Shown here one piece after another: positions 46,080-56,555 of a stretch of 64,000 bases of DNA (the first letter of the stretch is position 1; every line of letters begins with the position of its first letter). The position numbers and the translations under genes were made by a program. Under the pieces are notes generated by a model. It did no database searches, was not told where the DNA came from, and saw only the letters and a program-made list of their open reading frames with translations. The DNA comes from Desulfosporosinus sp. GTDB lineage: Bacteria > Campylobacterota > Campylobacteria > Campylobacterales > Arcobacteraceae. The stretch is from the NCBI GenBank assembly GCA_020719775.1, contig DYPS01000001.1:1-64000 (forward strand), read 5' to 3'.

Positions 46080-46850
46080 ATGAAAAATCAAATAAATATC
46101 GTTATTATTGGCTTCTTTCTGTTGTGCAATAACTCTTTTCTAGCTGGTTCTGAATCTATTGTACCAAAACAATGGAGCGAAAATGTAAGTGGTGTCGTTA
46201 CGAAATTTCACACTACAAAAAAAGAGGTAGCACTAACTTTTGATGCTTGTGGAGGAAGTCAATTTAGTAAGGGTTACGATCGAGAATTGATTGAGTTTTT
46301 AATTGCAAATAATATTCGAGCTACTTTATTTTTAAATTATCATTGGATAGATGCAAATATAGATACTTTTAAAGAACTTCAAAAAATTTCGCTTTTTGAA
46401 TTAGCAAATCATGGAACGAAGCATAAACCTCTTTCTGTCAATGGTAAAAGTATATATGGAATAATTGGAACCAATTCTAAAGAAGAAGTTGTTGAAGAAG
46501 TTGAAAACAATAATAAAAAATTTCAATATTTAAATCAAATAAGACCTTTATTTTTCCGCTCTGGAACAGCATATTATGATGAAATTGCCGTTGATATTGT
46601 ACGAAAAGATTTAGGGATGGAAATTGCTGGTTTTAGTGTAAATAGTGATCAAGGAGCAACTCTTGGTAAGGATGAAATTACAAAAAGAGTTTCAAATGCA
46701 AAAAGTGGAGATATTATTATAGGTCATATGAATCATCCAAAAAGCTTTACGGCTGAAGGTTTTATGGAAGGATTGAGAAGCTTAAAAGAAAAAGGTTATA
46801 GTTTTGTAAAACTTAGTGATATTAAAAACAATCTTATCTATATACCTTAA
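46080..46850 (+). CDS. Polysaccharide deacetylase, exported
   Basis: This 256-aa protein has a signal peptide (hydrophobic residues about 7-22) and a NodB-type deacetylase domain. The catalytic ALTFDACGG (D55), the metal motif NHGTKH, and FFRSGTAYYDE are present. It may deacetylate peptidoglycan or another glycan in the envelope; the substrate is not indicated. It begins 17 bp after xerH, with GGAGGAAAA as ribosome site, so it is likely co-transcribed with it. Confidence 0.9.
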   Translation: MKNQINIVIIGFFLLCNNSFLAGSESIVPKQWSENVSGVVTKFHTTKKEVALTFDACGGSQFSKGYDRELIEFLIANNIRATLFLNYHWIDANIDTFKELQKISLFELANHGTKHKPLSVNGKSIYGIIGTNSKEEVVEEVENNNKKFQYLNQIRPLFFRSGTAYYDEIAVDIVRKDLGMEIAGFSVNSDQGATLGKDEITKRVSNAKSGDIIIGHMNHPKSFTAEGFMEGLRSLKEKGYSFVKLSDIKNNLIYIP

Positions 46851-46859
46851 GTGAGTTAA

Positions 46860-48860
<2,001 letters not shown>

Positions 48861-48864
48861 TATT

Positions 48865-49917
48865 TTGAGTGGATTTTTAGTTTTTATTTTAGTTTTGTCA
48901 GTATTGGTATTTGTTCATGAGCTTGGACATTTTAGTGTTGCAAGATATTTTGGCGTGACGGTGCATCAGTTTTCGATTGGGTTTGGACCAAAATTAGTGA
49001 GCAAATACTGGAAAGGGACAAATTGGAGCATCTCTCTTATTCCTCTTGGTGGATATGTACAGATGAAAGGGCAAGAGGATTTGGATCCAGCAAAAACAAG
49101 TACAGATAGCGATAGCTACGGGGTGTTGACACCAACAAAAAGGATTTTTATCCTCCTTGCTGGTCCATTTGCGAACTTTATCTTGGCATTTTTCTTATAT
49201 ATTTTTGTGGGACTTATGGAACACAACGAGCTTGGAAGCCAAATAGGTGGAGTTTTAAAAGGGAGTCCCGCTTATCAATGTGGTCTTAGAGATGGCGACA
49301 AAATCGTAACGATAAATGATGAGAAAATTGTGGTTTGGAGTGATTTACAATCAACTATTAAAAGCAATGAGGACGATAGACTTTATGTGACAGTTGATAG
49401 AAATGGAACAACACTTACTTTTCTTGTGATACCAAAAATCCTTGAAACAAAAAACATCTTCGGAGAAAATGAACACCGAAAAATGGTAGGGATTGCCCCT
49501 GGAAACATTATCCCCATATCTTATAATCTTATAGGAAGTATCGCTTATGGTTGGAATAAAACTGTAGAATCGAGTAAACTTATTTTTCAAGGACTTCAAA
49601 AGCTTCTCCAAGGGATAGTGCCTAGTAGTGAAGTTGGCGGGATGATTTCGATTGGAAAAGTTATCTCAGATGCTAGCGATACAGGGATAGTTTCCATTTT
49701 TATTATTGGGGCTTTGATTTCCGTGAATCTTGGAGTTTTGAATCTTCTTCCTATTCCAGCACTTGATGGTGGACATATAATGTTTAATCTTTATGAGCTT
49801 ATTACAAGACGGAAGCCTAGTCAAAATATATTACTAAACCTTACAATTGGTGGATGGATAATTCTTTTTGGACTTATGGCTTTGGGACTCTATAATGATA
49901 TAAATAGATTTTTTTAA
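48865..49917 (+). CDS. rseP: RseP-type site-2 zinc metalloprotease
   Basis: This 350-aa intramembrane protease has the zinc motif HELGH in VFVHELGHFSVARYFGV, one PDZ domain (GSPAYQCGLRDGDKIVTIND) and the C-terminal LLPIPALDGGH motif. Substrates may include anti-sigma factors or leftover signal peptides. The start is placed at TTG 48865, with GGAG 9 nt upstream within the end of ligA; an earlier TTG at 48850 is possible. Four membrane segments are visible. Confidence 0.94.
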   Translation: MSGFLVFILVLSVLVFVHELGHFSVARYFGVTVHQFSIGFGPKLVSKYWKGTNWSISLIPLGGYVQMKGQEDLDPAKTSTDSDSYGVLTPTKRIFILLAGPFANFILAFFLYIFVGLMEHNELGSQIGGVLKGSPAYQCGLRDGDKIVTINDEKIVVWSDLQSTIKSNEDDRLYVTVDRNGTTLTFLVIPKILETKNIFGENEHRKMVGIAPGNIIPISYNLIGSIAYGWNKTVESSKLIFQGLQKLLQGIVPSSEVGGMISIGKVISDASDTGIVSIFIIGALISVNLGVLNLLPIPALDGGHIMFNLYELITRRKPSQNILLNLTIGGWIILFGLMALGLYNDINRFF

Positions 49918-49963
49918 ATAAAAAAGAATTAAGAACAAGAAAATTTTTGCTAAAATAATTTCT

Positions 49964-50323
49964 ATGAATATAGAAGATTTAATTACAGATAAAAAGATTA
50001 AACTAACAGTTGCTAGAATGAAGATTCTTGAAATACTAAAAGATGCCGTAAAACCAATTAGTTATGATGAGATAAAAGGTGATTTACCTATGGATAAAGC
50101 AACTTTTTATCGCAATATTTTAAAATTTGAATCAGAAGGAATACTTAATTCTTTTGAAGCAAATGATCGAAAAAGATATTTTGAGCTAAAAAAGAATCCA
50201 CATGCTCATTTTGTTTGTATTATTTGTAATCAAGTTGAGTGTATAGAAAAAATTAATTTGAATCTTGAAAAATATCAAATATCAAATGTTATCATTAATG
50301 GAATTTGTCCAAAATGTCAATAA
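49964..50323 (+). CDS. Short Fur-family regulator
   Basis: This 119-aa protein has a winged-helix domain (KLTVARMKILEILKDAVKPI ... DKATFYRNILKFESEGIL) and a small dimerisation domain with structural zinc cysteines (CIICNQVEC and CPKC). The family also includes PerR, Zur and Nur. The protein is shorter than Fur (about 140-150) and lacks the usual HHDH-like motif; it has HAHF. The metal or signal sensed cannot be assigned. It is not next to an obvious target gene. Confidence 0.85.
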   Translation: MNIEDLITDKKIKLTVARMKILEILKDAVKPISYDEIKGDLPMDKATFYRNILKFESEGILNSFEANDRKRYFELKKNPHAHFVCIICNQVECIEKINLNLEKYQISNVIINGICPKCQ

Positions 50324-50330
50324 TTTGTTA

Positions 50331-51287
50331 TTAATGAGATGTTAGAGACGTAGCTGTTAAAAATGGATAAGTTTTCCCACTTATTGAGACTCGGAATTTT
50401 TTTTGTTGAAGGTATTTTTTACAATAATAAACATCTTTAAAAAGTAAAGTCATTTCGCTAAAATTATAATTTGGAGCCTTTGCACCATATATCATCTCCC
50501 CATCAATCCATCTACAGTTTGGAAATCCGAGTATCATAGCACCATCTTTTTCTAAATATTTTTGTACCAATCCATTAAAAAGAAGCTTAAACTCAACCCC
50601 ACTACTTTGTAAAGTTCCAATTGTGATAATAAGATCAAACTTACCAAGTGCTAGTTCATCTAATTTATTGATATCATGGCTAAAAAACTTAAAATTTTGA
50701 GTAGGAAATCTTTTTTTTGCTTCCTCAATACTACTTGTGGATATATCAATTCCAACGAACTCTATTTTGTTATGATTTTGACACAATCTTTCTATTACTT
50801 GAAATTCATCGCCACTATTTATTCCAAGGTTGAGTATCTTTTTTTTACTGCAAACATTTACATTTCTTAAAGCTCTTAAATAATATTCTAAAAAAGCTGG
50901 TTCTTCATTTTTATGTATTTGTGCAAACTCAGAGGTAACACCATATTTTTCATCTTTATTCTCTAAAAAATCTTTATTTTTTGTATGAAAAGAGCTCTTT
51001 TGATTTAATTTTTGGAACTTTAAAATAATAGTATGCGGTTTATATATAATAGGTGTAGTGATTTTACAATAAAGTATCTCAGCTAAATCAACCCAATTTT
51101 TATACCCTCTATAGATAAATCTCTCACCTTCAATTTCTAACTCTTTTCCAGCATAACAATTTGAACAAAAATCTGGATTCAAAACCTCTAAAGTAACTCC
51201 ATTTTGATTTTCATTTGATAGTTTAACTTTTAAAACAAGAAGAATCTCCTGCATGGATTCTTTTGTAAAACTATATTCAATAAACAT
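50331..51287 (-). CDS. SAM-dependent methyltransferase
   Basis: This 318-aa protein has an N-terminal half of unknown type with Cys (NPDFCSNCYAGKELEIEGER) and a class I methyltransferase domain: KKILNLGINSGDEFQVIERL (motif I), EFVGIDISTSSIEEAKKRFP (motif II) and KFDLIITIGTLQSSG (motif IV). The substrate is unknown. It is last in a four-gene operon with three small proteins, separated from the 68-aa gene by 3 bp. Confidence 0.85.
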   Translation of the reverse strand: MFIEYSFTKESMQEILLVLKVKLSNENQNGVTLEVLNPDFCSNCYAGKELEIEGERFIYRGYKNWVDLAEILYCKITTPIIYKPHTIILKFQKLNQKSSFHTKNKDFLENKDEKYGVTSEFAQIHKNEEPAFLEYYLRALRNVNVCSKKKILNLGINSGDEFQVIERLCQNHNKIEFVGIDISTSSIEEAKKRFPTQNFKFFSHDINKLDELALGKFDLIITIGTLQSSGVEFKLLFNGLVQKYLEKDGAMILGFPNCRWIDGEMIYGAKAPNYNFSEMTLLFKDVYYCKKYLQQKKFRVSISGKTYPFLTATSLTSH

Positions 51288-51290
51288 AAG

Positions 51291-51497
51291 TTATGAGCAT
51301 TTGGAAAAAATCTCATCCAAATAATCATTATTATCTTTTTTGAAATCCTCACTATTTTTTATAAGTCCATCTCTTACATCGATCAAATCTTCTAATTCAA
51401 AAAATTCTAAATAATTTGGATTTATATCTGTTGTATTAGAACCATTTTTATTTATAAGCTCCAAAATCTCATCTATAAATAATTTTTTATCTTCCAT
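51291..51497 (-). CDS. Small acidic protein in the djlA-methyltransferase operon
   Basis: This 68-aa acidic protein is all-helical by eye, with no signal or membrane segment and no recognised domain. It lies 1 bp after the BFD-like gene and 3 bp before the methyltransferase, so it is an operon member. Function is unknown. Confidence 0.75.
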   Translation of the reverse strand: MEDKKLFIDEILELINKNGSNTTDINPNYLEFFELEDLIDVRDGLIKNSEDFKKDNNDYLDEIFSKCS

Positions 51498-51498
51498 T

Positions 51499-51723
51499 TT
51501 ATCTATCCAATTTTTTTAATATTTCATCAATATAGAGTTCCCGTTTTCGTTCACCAAAATCATCTGCTCTATTTCTGCACCGACCACAAGCAGTTGTAGC
51601 ACTTGTAATACTTGCTAATTTTTCTATATCATTAGCTTCTTTCTCATTTATGGCATAAATGATTTCCCCCAAAGTTACCTTTTCACATTCACAAATGATA
51701 CAACTATATGGAAATTGAGCCAT
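51499..51723 (-). CDS. BFD-like [2Fe-2S] protein
   Basis: This 74-aa protein has CECEKVTLGEIIYAI, then ACGRCRNRADDFG. The CXC...CX2C arrangement matches the bacterioferritin-associated ferredoxin (BFD-like) [2Fe-2S] domain. Such proteins accept electrons in iron release or NAD(P)H oxidoreductases. It overlaps the upstream DnaJ-type gene by one base (TAATG), so it is coupled to it. Confidence 0.85.
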   Translation of the reverse strand: MAQFPYSCIICECEKVTLGEIIYAINEKEANDIEKLASITSATTACGRCRNRADDFGERKRELYIDEILKKLDR

Positions 51724-52484
51724 TAGGCACCTTTTTTTGTTTTTATTATTTCGTAGGCTTCATTTATCTCTTGAAGTTTATTAGTCGCTTTATCAATTGT
51801 CTCTTGGTTCGCACCTTGTCCTGTTATCACATCTGGATGGTATTGTTTGACAAGTTTTCTATATTGTTTTTTTATCTCTTCATCTGAAGCTGTTTGTGAA
51901 ATTTCCAAAATCTCATATGCTTTTGCCAAATCCATTTTCGCTTGATTTTTCTTATTATTTACATAAGCTTCAAACTGAGCAATAATATTTTCCAAGTCAG
52001 CTCTTTTAATCTCTATTGCATTTGCAATATCCTCAATAATCATATATTCTGCTTTGCTAAACTCTCCATCAATAAATGCAAGATTTAAAAGATATTGCAT
52101 CACCATTGATCTTTTTTTATAATCATTTTTAGTGAGTTTAAAATATTTCTTTGAAATCTCTATCGTATTTTCAAAACTCTCTTTTTCTTGACTATAGACT
52201 TTTTTCAGCTCTTCTCGTATCTCTTTATCATTTTCAAAAACAAGTGAGATATCTGTAAAAATATTGCTTAAAAGTTCTGCTTCCAGTTCACATACATTTC
52301 CATCAGCTTTTGCAACCTTTGCCATCAAAGCTATCAAGAGTCCTGCTTCATGCTCTTTTAGATCACCTTGAAGTTTTTGTTTTACGTTAATATTAATATG
52401 TTTAAAATCTTGTTTGTGATAATCCTTATTTAGCAATACAAATACAATCACAACAATAATAAATATAATTATTTCCATTTTCAC
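51723..52484 (-). CDS. DjlA-like membrane co-chaperone (TerB plus J domain)
   Basis: This 253-aa protein has an N-terminal membrane anchor ([14 protein letters not shown]), a TerB/DjlA-type helical domain ([20 protein letters not shown] ... [18 protein letters not shown]), and a C-terminal J domain with the essential HPD ([10 protein letters not shown]). It should stimulate DnaK at the membrane. It leads a four-gene operon and is divergent from tatB. Confidence 0.9.
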   Translation of the reverse strand: MKMEIIIFIIVVIVFVLLNKDYHKQDFKHININVKQKLQGDLKEHEAGLLIALMAKVAKADGNVCELEAELLSNIFTDISLVFENDKEIREELKKVYSQEKESFENTIEISKKYFKLTKNDYKKRSMVMQYLLNLAFIDGEFSKAEYMIIEDIANAIEIKRADLENIIAQFEAYVNNKKNQAKMDLAKAYEILEISQTASDEEIKKQYRKLVKQYHPDVITGQGANQETIDKATNKLQEINEAYEIIKTKKGA

Positions 52485-52573
52485 ACCTTTTGAAAATTTT
52501 GGTAAATTTTATCCAAAATAAGATAAAATCATATCTTTATAAAAAATAATATAAATAAAAAAGGTTAAATAAG

Positions 52574-52891
52574 ATGTTTGGTTTAGGAATTATGGAAATT
52601 TTTGTTATTTTAGTTGTAGCTATCATAGCTTTGGGACCAGAGAAGTTACCTACTGTGGCAGTGGATGTTGCTAGGTTTTTAAAAAAACTAAAAAGTGGTG
52701 TAGAGGATGCAAAATCAGTCCTTGATAACGAACTTAATTTATCAAATCTCAAAGAGGAAGCTACAAATTTAAAATCACATATGAGTTTTGATAGATTGGC
52801 TGATTTGGATTTTGATGAGCCAAAAAAATCTGAGCCAAAAAAAGAAGAAACGGCTCAAGTGCAATCTAAAAACGAGGAGATAAAAGGATAA
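52574..52891 (+). CDS. tatB: TatB, twin-arginine translocase subunit
   Basis: This 105-aa protein has the TatB start MFGLGIMEIFVILVVAIIAL with GPEKLP hinge, one membrane segment, an amphipathic helix, and a charged, low-complexity tail. The Glu after Gly-Ile-Met in the membrane segment fits TatB rather than TatA. It begins two bases before its operon partner ends, with tatC starting one base into its stop. It is needed for export of NapA and NapG. Confidence 0.93.
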   Translation: MFGLGIMEIFVILVVAIIALGPEKLPTVAVDVARFLKKLKSGVEDAKSVLDNELNLSNLKEEATNLKSHMSFDRLADLDFDEPKKSEPKKEETAQVQSKNEEIKG

Positions 52892-53634
52892 TGTTTGAAG
52901 ATTTAAAACCACATTTAGCCGACCTTCAAAAAAGACTAATCATCATAGCATTAACTTTATTAGTAATGTTTTTCGTATGTTTTTCGTATTATGAACCTAT
53001 TTTAAATTGGATACTCGCTCCAATTGAGGCTACTTTACCAACTGGATCTAAAATGATTGCAATTGAATTGGGCGAAACATTTTTTACCGCACTGATGGTG
53101 TCAGTTTTTGCTGCTTTTTTCATCTCATTGCCTGTTATTTTTTGGCAATTATGGTTATTTTTAGCTCCAGCATTATATTCAAACGAGAAAAAAATTTTAG
53201 TGCCTTTTGTAATGGGAGCTACCATTATGTTTGTGATGGGAGCTATGTTTTCTTACTATATTGTTGTTCCTTTGGGATTTGAATTTTTGGTTGAATTTGG
53301 TTCAACTGTAGTATCTATAACACCTAGTATTGGAGCTTATGTATCTTTTTTTATTAAGATTGTATTTGGTTTTGGTATCGCTTTTGAGCTTCCAGTTATC
53401 ACATTCTTTCTGGCTGTGATTGGTGTTGTAAATGATCAAATGTTAAAAGATTTTTTTAGATACGCAATTGTTCTTATTTTTATTATTGCTGCTGTGCTAA
53501 CTCCTCCTGATGTTGTAAGCCAACTGTTAATGGCTGCACCGCTTATTATACTTTATGGGATTTCAATTATTATTGCTAAAATTTTTAATCCAGCAGATAA
53601 AGAGGAAAAATATGAAGAAGAAGATGAGGAGTAA
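52891..53634 (+). CDS. tatC: TatC, twin-arginine translocase core subunit
   Basis: This 247-aa membrane protein has six hydrophobic segments and the TatC start MFEDLKPHLADLQKRLIIIA (signal-peptide receptor), the LWLFLAPALYSNEKK segment, and FGFGIAFELPVITFF. The C-terminus is an acidic tail. It directly precedes queA, whose ribosome site overlaps its last codons. Confidence 0.96.
   Translation: MFEDLKPHLADLQKRLIIIALTLLVMFFVCFSYYEPILNWILAPIEATLPTGSKMIAIELGETFFTALMVSVFAAFFISLPVIFWQLWLFLAPALYSNEKKILVPFVMGATIMFVMGAMFSYYIVVPLGFEFLVEFGSTVVSITPSIGAYVSFFIKIVFGFGIAFELPVITFFLAVIGVVNDQMLKDFFRYAIVLIFIIAAVLTPPDVVSQLLMAAPLIILYGISIIIAKIFNPADKEEKYEEEDEE
53626..53631 (+). promoter_or_regulatory. Strong ribosome site deciding the queA start
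   Basis: GAGGAG lies within the last codons of tatC and 6 nt before ATT at 53638. No other ribosome site serves a start that would keep the conserved QueA N-terminus. Confidence 0.75.
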
Positions 53635-53637
53635 AAG

Positions 53638-54681
53638 ATTACTGCTTCGTTAGATCCAACAAAAACATCGAGTTATGATTATTTTTTACCAAAAGAACTC
53701 ATAGCTTCTTACCCACTAAAAAATCCAAGTGATGCAAAATTACTTATCTATAGAAGAACTACAAAAGAGATAGTTCACTCCGATTTTTATCATCTTTTGG
53801 ATTTTATTCCAAACGATGTAAATATCTTTCTCAATGATACAAAAGTTATCAAAGCTAGAATTTATGGAGAAAAACAAAGTGGTGCTAAAATTGAATTACT
53901 TTTAAATAAGCCATATATTGAAAATAGCTTTGCAGTTTTTATTAAAGGGAAAGTGAAAGTTGGTACGATTTTGCTATTTGAACAATCTTTATGTGCTGAA
54001 GTTTTAGAGATTGTAGAAGATGGGAGTAGAATTGTTTTCTTTTATCTATCAACAGATGTATTAAAAAATAGACTCAATTTTAATAATCTAATAGAGATTT
54101 TAAATACTATTGGTCATATTCCTCTTCCTCACTATTTAAACAGAGAAGATGAAAAAACAGATGAAAGTGACTACCAAACGCTTTTTGCTAAAAACTATGG
54201 AGCAGTAGCAGCACCAACTGCATCACTTCACTTTACTCCTGAGATTCTTGAAGCTTTGGAACAAAAATTTGATATCCATTATCTTACTTTACATGTTGGT
54301 GCTGGTACTTTTAAGCCTGTAGATTGTGCTGATATTTTAGCCCATCCGATGCATAGTGAATATTTCAATATCCCAAAAGATTCAAAAGAAGCAATACAAA
54401 GCGATAAAAAAATATTAGCAGTTGGTACAACTGTAACAAGAACTATAGAGTATTTTCATAAAACAAAAGAGGAAAACGGTGAAGCTAATATCTTTTTAAA
54501 TCCACTTAATGTTCCTAAAAGAGTTGACTGTCTTCTAACAAACTTCCACCTTCCAAAATCGACTCTTATTATGCTTGTAGCATCATTTATTGGATTAGAA
54601 GAAACACTAAGAATTTATAAAGAGGCTATTAAAAATGAGTATAGATTTTTTTCTTATGGAGATGGGATGTTGATTATTTAA
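53638..54681 (+). CDS. queA: QueA, S-adenosylmethionine:tRNA ribosyltransferase-isomerase, ATT start
   Basis: This enzyme makes epoxyqueuosine in tRNA. The family N-terminus SSYDYFLPKELIASYPLKNP is clear in the frame, but no ATG, GTG or TTG occurs upstream of it; the first conventional start (TTG at 53797) would drop about 53 residues. An ATT at 53638 lies at ideal spacing after GAGGAG, giving 347 aa, the normal size. Other motifs: IFLNDTKVIKARIYG, TASLHFTPEIL and LHVGAGTFKPV. The gene follows tatC by 3 bp. A sequencing error (ATG read as ATT) is the alternative. Confidence 0.88.
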   Translation: MTASLDPTKTSSYDYFLPKELIASYPLKNPSDAKLLIYRRTTKEIVHSDFYHLLDFIPNDVNIFLNDTKVIKARIYGEKQSGAKIELLLNKPYIENSFAVFIKGKVKVGTILLFEQSLCAEVLEIVEDGSRIVFFYLSTDVLKNRLNFNNLIEILNTIGHIPLPHYLNREDEKTDESDYQTLFAKNYGAVAAPTASLHFTPEILEALEQKFDIHYLTLHVGAGTFKPVDCADILAHPMHSEYFNIPKDSKEAIQSDKKILAVGTTVTRTIEYFHKTKEENGEANIFLNPLNVPKRVDCLLTNFHLPKSTLIMLVASFIGLEETLRIYKEAIKNEYRFFSYGDGMLII

Positions 54682-54698
54682 ATAAAGGAGAAGATCGT

Positions 54699-55244
54699 TT
54701 ATTTTCTAAAATAATCCCTCACGTATTCATATCCAGAGTAGAGTGTTAGAATAACTGCCAGCCAAAGTAATTCTTCTCCAAACGGCCAATTCATGAGTAA
54801 AAATCCAATTGCGATCATCTGTACAACTGTTTTTATTTTACCTGCCATCGTGGAAGAGACATCTCTCCCTTCACTCACGGCTACAACTCTAAGACCTGTG
54901 ATAAAAAATTCTCTTGAAAGTATCAAAAATATTGCAAATGCACTCGCACGGTCAAGTACAATAAGTCCAATAAATCCAGCCAAAACAAGCATTTTATCAG
55001 CTAGTGGATCTAGAATTGAACCAAGTTTTGTCATCTGATTCCAATTTCGTGCTATAAATCCATCAAAAAAATCCGTAACAGAAGCTATTACAAAGATGAG
55101 ACCAGCGAAATAATCAAGCCAACTATGATCCCATCCTATAAAAATGGTATTATCTCTATCGATCATAAACCATAACATCAATGGGGCTAAAAGTATCCTA
55201 AACATCGCTAAGATATTTGGAAGATTTAAATTTTTTTTATTCAC
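54699..55244 (-). CDS. pgsA: PgsA, phosphatidylglycerophosphate synthase
   Basis: This 181-aa membrane enzyme of phospholipid synthesis has the CDP-alcohol phosphotransferase motif DX2DGX2AR...GX3DX3D seen in SVTDFFDGFIARNWNQMT and GSILDPLADKM. Four or more membrane segments are visible. It makes PGP from CDP-diacylglycerol and glycerol-3-phosphate. It is convergent with queA. Confidence 0.95.
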   Translation of the reverse strand: MNKKNLNLPNILAMFRILLAPLMLWFMIDRDNTIFIGWDHSWLDYFAGLIFVIASVTDFFDGFIARNWNQMTKLGSILDPLADKMLVLAGFIGLIVLDRASAFAIFLILSREFFITGLRVVAVSEGRDVSSTMAGKIKTVVQMIAIGFLLMNWPFGEELLWLAVILTLYSGYEYVRDYFRK

Positions 55245-55292
55245 TTCGCCTCCACGATTTCACTTTATTTCTACCATTTCAACTCTGAAACT

Positions 55293-55318
55293 AAAAAAGT
55301 AAAGCAAGTTACTTTTTT
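55293..55318 (-). terminator. Terminator after the enoyl reductase gene
   Basis: AAAAAAGTAA (55293-55302) and TTACTTTTTT (55309-55318) form a 10-bp stem with a 6-nt loop. It follows the minus-strand fabL gene, before pgsA. Confidence 0.65.
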
Positions 55319-55326
55319 TTCACTTC

Positions 55327-56094
55327 TCATTTTTTAAACGTTGTCCCACCATCAACGATTAAAGTAGCACCTGTTATCCATGAAGCTTCATCATTACATA
55401 AAAACCAACAAGCTCCAGCTAAATCTTCAGGTTGTCCCATTCTTCCAAGAGGAGAAAGTGCTGCTGTTTTTGCTGCAACCTCTTCATAGTTTGTGAATGC
55501 TTTGAGTGCATCTGTATCTATTGGTCCACCACTCACTGCGTTGACTCTAATTCCTTTTTCACCAAGTTCAGTTGCTGCATATCGTACCATTGCTTCGACG
55601 GCTGCTTTATTTGTCCCATGACCTGCATAGTTTTCTATATAAACAAGATTTCCAGTTGAACTAAGACTCACAATTGCTCCACCACCATTTTTTTCCATTC
55701 TTTTTGCAGCTTCTTGAGAACCACAAACAAAAGCATCAACAGTTGCCGTATATATGTTATTTAATCCTCTTGGTTTGAGTTTCATGAATTTACCGTAACC
55801 ACCAACAACTGCTCGTCCATATATCATAGCATTTGAAATAAAATAATCAACTCTATCAAAATCCTTATCAATACTTGCAAATAACTCTTTTGCTGATTCT
55901 GGTTCCAAAATATTAAAAGGATAATATACTGCTTTTATCCCAAATTTTGCTTCCAAATCAAGTGCTATCTCTTTTGCTGATTCTTCATTTGAATTGTATG
56001 TGAAGGCTATATCTATCCCTTCTTTAGCAAATCTATAAGCACAAGCTTTTCCTATCCCTTTTGTTGCTCCAGTGATAACCAGTGTTTTAGCCAT
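55327..56094 (-). CDS. fabL: FabL-type enoyl-ACP reductase (SDR family)
   Basis: This 255-aa short-chain dehydrogenase has the NADPH loop GATKGIGKA and the active-site pair Y156 and K163 spaced Y-X6-K (NYAGHGTNKAA), which marks enoyl-ACP reductases rather than ordinary SDRs (Y-X3-K). The following VNAVSGGPIDTDALKAFTN closely resembles Bacillus FabL as I recall it. It would carry out the last reduction in fatty-acid elongation. Whether a FabI also exists in this genome is unknown. Confidence 0.85.
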   Translation of the reverse strand: MAKTLVITGATKGIGKACAYRFAKEGIDIAFTYNSNEESAKEIALDLEAKFGIKAVYYPFNILEPESAKELFASIDKDFDRVDYFISNAMIYGRAVVGGYGKFMKLKPRGLNNIYTATVDAFVCGSQEAAKRMEKNGGGAIVSLSSTGNLVYIENYAGHGTNKAAVEAMVRYAATELGEKGIRVNAVSGGPIDTDALKAFTNYEEVAAKTAALSPLGRMGQPEDLAGACWFLCNDEASWITGATLIVDGGTTFKK

Positions 56095-56103
56095 GAAATC
56101 TCC

Positions 56104-56445
56104 TTATTTAATTCCTAAAATATAATAAACTTCTTTATTTGGTATAATTTTCAAAATAAGATGATATTTATCACCCCATTTTTTTACAGCTTCATGAAAT
56201 TCTTTAAGCATAGCTTCATTTTTATTCTCAGATTTTATTTTAAAATAAGCTTCATTATTTGATAAAGCTACATAAGCATTCATATGTTTTAAGTGGTCAT
56301 TGAGGCTTATAAGATGTTTTGCAAATTGTTCAAATCCTTTTGTATTATTTATTGCTTTTTCTGCTTGTTCTAAAGATGATGAATTAACTGTATATTCTAA
56401 TTGTGAAAGAATCATTTCTGGTGTAATTTCTATTTGCATTTGCAA
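56104..56445 (-). CDS. Protein of unknown function before fabL
   Basis: This 113-aa mostly helical protein has no signal peptide, membrane segment or recognised motif. It ends 9 bp before fabL, with which it probably forms an operon. The start may be ATG at 56445 or 56439. The C-terminal LILKIIPNKEVYYILGIK is strand-rich. Confidence 0.75.
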   Translation of the reverse strand: MQMQIEITPEMILSQLEYTVNSSSLEQAEKAINNTKGFEQFAKHLISLNDHLKHMNAYVALSNNEAYFKIKSENKNEAMLKEFHEAVKKWGDKYHLILKIIPNKEVYYILGIK

Positions 56446-56555
56446 CCCCCGATTGTTAAATATTTGTTGACATAAAATTTAATGAAAATTATTTTATCTA
56501 AACAAAACTAAAAAAAGGTATAATCAACGTAATTTTCACTTTCAAAGGATTTTTT

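Noticed and set aside
53797-54681. queA starting at TTG 53797
   Set aside because: Would remove about 53 residues including the conserved SSYDYFLPKEL motif.
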